Source: an uncultured Clostridium sp. (GTDB lineage: Bacteria; Bacillota; Clostridia; Christensenellales; Pumilibacteraceae). Taken from it: a stretch of DNA of 6,297 bases. Positions 5,460 through 6,297 of this stretch are shown piece by piece. Within the stretch, counting starts at the first letter, position 1, and each line of letters begins with the position of its first letter. The stretch lies in NCBI GenBank assembly GCA_900555125.1, contig USKH01000074.1, forward strand, positions 1 to 6,297, given 5' to 3'. The translations under genes were made by a program, and so were the position numbers. The notes beneath the pieces are model-generated. The model made no database searches, was not told the DNA's origin, and was given only the letters and a program-made list of their open reading frames with translations.

Positions 5460-6297
5460 TCACATCTCTTTATCGAGGGTGGCGAGAGATTTAAGGTAGA
5501 TTTTATAGAGTTTTTCGAGGTGTTCGACGGGGATGCATTCGTTTGCGTCGTGCAGATGAGTTTCGGTGCCGGGGAAAACCGGTCCGAATGCAACGGCGTT
5601 GGGAAGTTCTCTCGCGTAAGTTCCGCCGCCCGTCTTCTGAGCGCCCGTGTGGTCGCCGGTTACTGCCGAGTAGCAGCGGAGGAGCGTGCGAACCAGTTTG
5701 CTGTTTGCGGGAACGTACAGATTGGGCGAGTACTTATTCACCACGATGCTTTCGGGGCGCAGATTTTTGAACAGCGTTTCCTGAATTTTATCCGGTTTTA
5801 CGCTCAACGGGCAACGGAAGTCCATGGTTATGGTAAGCTTGTCGCCGTTAAGAGCAATCATGCCTGCGTTCATGGTAAGGTCGCCCGCCTCGTCGGTAAT
5901 ATTAAGTCCCAGGTTTTCGCGAGCGTCGGGCGAAGTGATAAATTTATCCAGTCTGTCAAATTCGATAAGCGGAGTAAAAAGCTTGAAAATCTTGCCGATA
6001 GCGTTGTCGCCCGCTTCGGGAGTGGACGCGTGTCCCGCCTTTCCGAACGCTTCGACGGTAACCACGCCGCCCAATTCGCTTATCTTAAAGTCGCTTTTTT
6101 TCATGCCGCGTTTTTCGATAGCCTTTTTGAGGTCGCCCACGGCAAGCATTGCTTCGCCCTGAGAATCGAGTTTTACCACGCAGTGATCGGGCACCATGTT
6201 GGGGCGTTGACCGCCGGAAAATTCTTTAATGCCGTACGAATGGGGAACGGGAATTACGAAATCGAGATGGACGATGCCTTTTTCGCTGTTTATAAGA
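5460..6297 (-). CDS. pepV: M20 family dipeptidase (PepV-like), C-terminal part; 5' end outside the window
   Basis: This is a zinc dipeptidase of family M20A, expected in the cytoplasm, cleaving dipeptides as the last step of peptide use. The frame remains open to base 6297, so the gene continues past the edge; the ATG at 6195-6197 is internal. The visible 278 residues compare with about 470 in PepV, so roughly 190 N-terminal residues, including most zinc ligands, lie outside. Visible hallmarks are EKGIVHLDF, FSGGQRPNMVPDHCVV, GKAGHASTPEAGDNA (its His, codon 6030-6032, corresponds to the lid-domain His of PepV), the substrate-loop motif GGGTYAREL…AFGPVFPG, and HDANE near the C terminus, whose His (5550-5552) corresponds to the C-terminal zinc ligand. 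The protein ends at LDKEM. No break or frameshift is visible. A related M20 peptidase (Sapep type) is an alternative name for the same family. Confidence 0.92.
   Translation of the reverse strand, partial: LINSEKGIVHLDFVIPVPHSYGIKEFSGGQRPNMVPDHCVVKLDSQGEAMLAVGDLKKAIEKRGMKKSDFKISELGGVVTVEAFGKAGHASTPEAGDNAIGKIFKLFTPLIEFDRLDKFITSPDARENLGLNITDEAGDLTMNAGMIALNGDKLTITMDFRCPLSVKPDKIQETLFKNLRPESIVVNKYSPNLYVPANSKLVRTLLRCYSAVTGDHTGAQKTGGGTYARELPNAVAFGPVFPGTETHLHDANECIPVEHLEKLYKIYLKSLATLDKEM

Noticed and set aside
4835..5593. 252-residue open frame on the - strand spanning the convergent terminator
   Set aside because: It runs through the bidirectional terminator and overlaps the PepV-like C terminus in another frame. 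No domain is recognisable.
5543..6162. Two + strand open frames (5543-5770 and 5824-6162) opposite the M20 dipeptidase
   Set aside because: The - strand frame contains all the expected M20/PepV motifs. The + strand frames have low-complexity translations and no ribosome binding sites.
6195..6197. ATG as the start of the M20 dipeptidase
   Set aside because: The frame is open for a further 33 codons to the window edge, and those codons encode conserved family sequence (EKGIVHLDF, FSGGQRPN), so the ATG is internal.

Overview
The window looks like chromosomal DNA of a low-to-moderate-GC Gram-positive bacterium, most probably an uncultured gut-type clostridium. This rests on three things seen here: a Gram-positive style lipoprotein signal with strong GGAGG ribosome binding, surface domains (MucBP-like, InlB-type repeat, Cys/His 'GKHCSRC…ALGH' repeats) that are common in intestinal Clostridia, and a PepV-type dipeptidase typical of Firmicutes. 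The lineage is an inference; there is no rRNA or other phylogenetic marker.

Layout. (1) Bases 1-1167, + strand: the 3' nine-tenths or so of an M18 aminopeptidase gene (apeB-like), cut by the left edge, followed by a hairpin terminator at about 1192-1235. (2) Bases 1236-1354: an AT-rich intergenic region with a near-perfect extended -10 promoter (TTGACT, 17 bp, TATAAT) and a strong Shine-Dalgarno. (3) Bases 1355-5392, + strand: a single 1345-residue modular surface lipoprotein. Its order is signal peptide and lipobox, seven and a half tandem C3H repeats, a MucBP-like module, an InlB B-type repeat, then several beta-rich modules including two jelly-roll/LamG-like regions and a carboxypeptidase-regulatory-like (transthyretin-fold) domain. 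(4) Bases 5393-5459: a short convergent gap with a bidirectional hairpin terminator. (5) Bases 5460-6297, - strand: the C-terminal 278 residues of an M20 dipeptidase (PepV-like), running off the right edge.

The two flanking genes are cytoplasmic-type metallopeptidases that finish peptide breakdown. The central gene is transcribed alone from its own promoter between two terminators, so it is not an operon partner of either. The most notable element is the lipoprotein's Cys/His array. On exact Cys spacing it resolves into two alternating unit types arranged A-B-A-B-A-B-B, a possible metal-binding or redox-sensitive stalk between the membrane lipid and presumed ligand-binding domains. Its function is not known from sequence.
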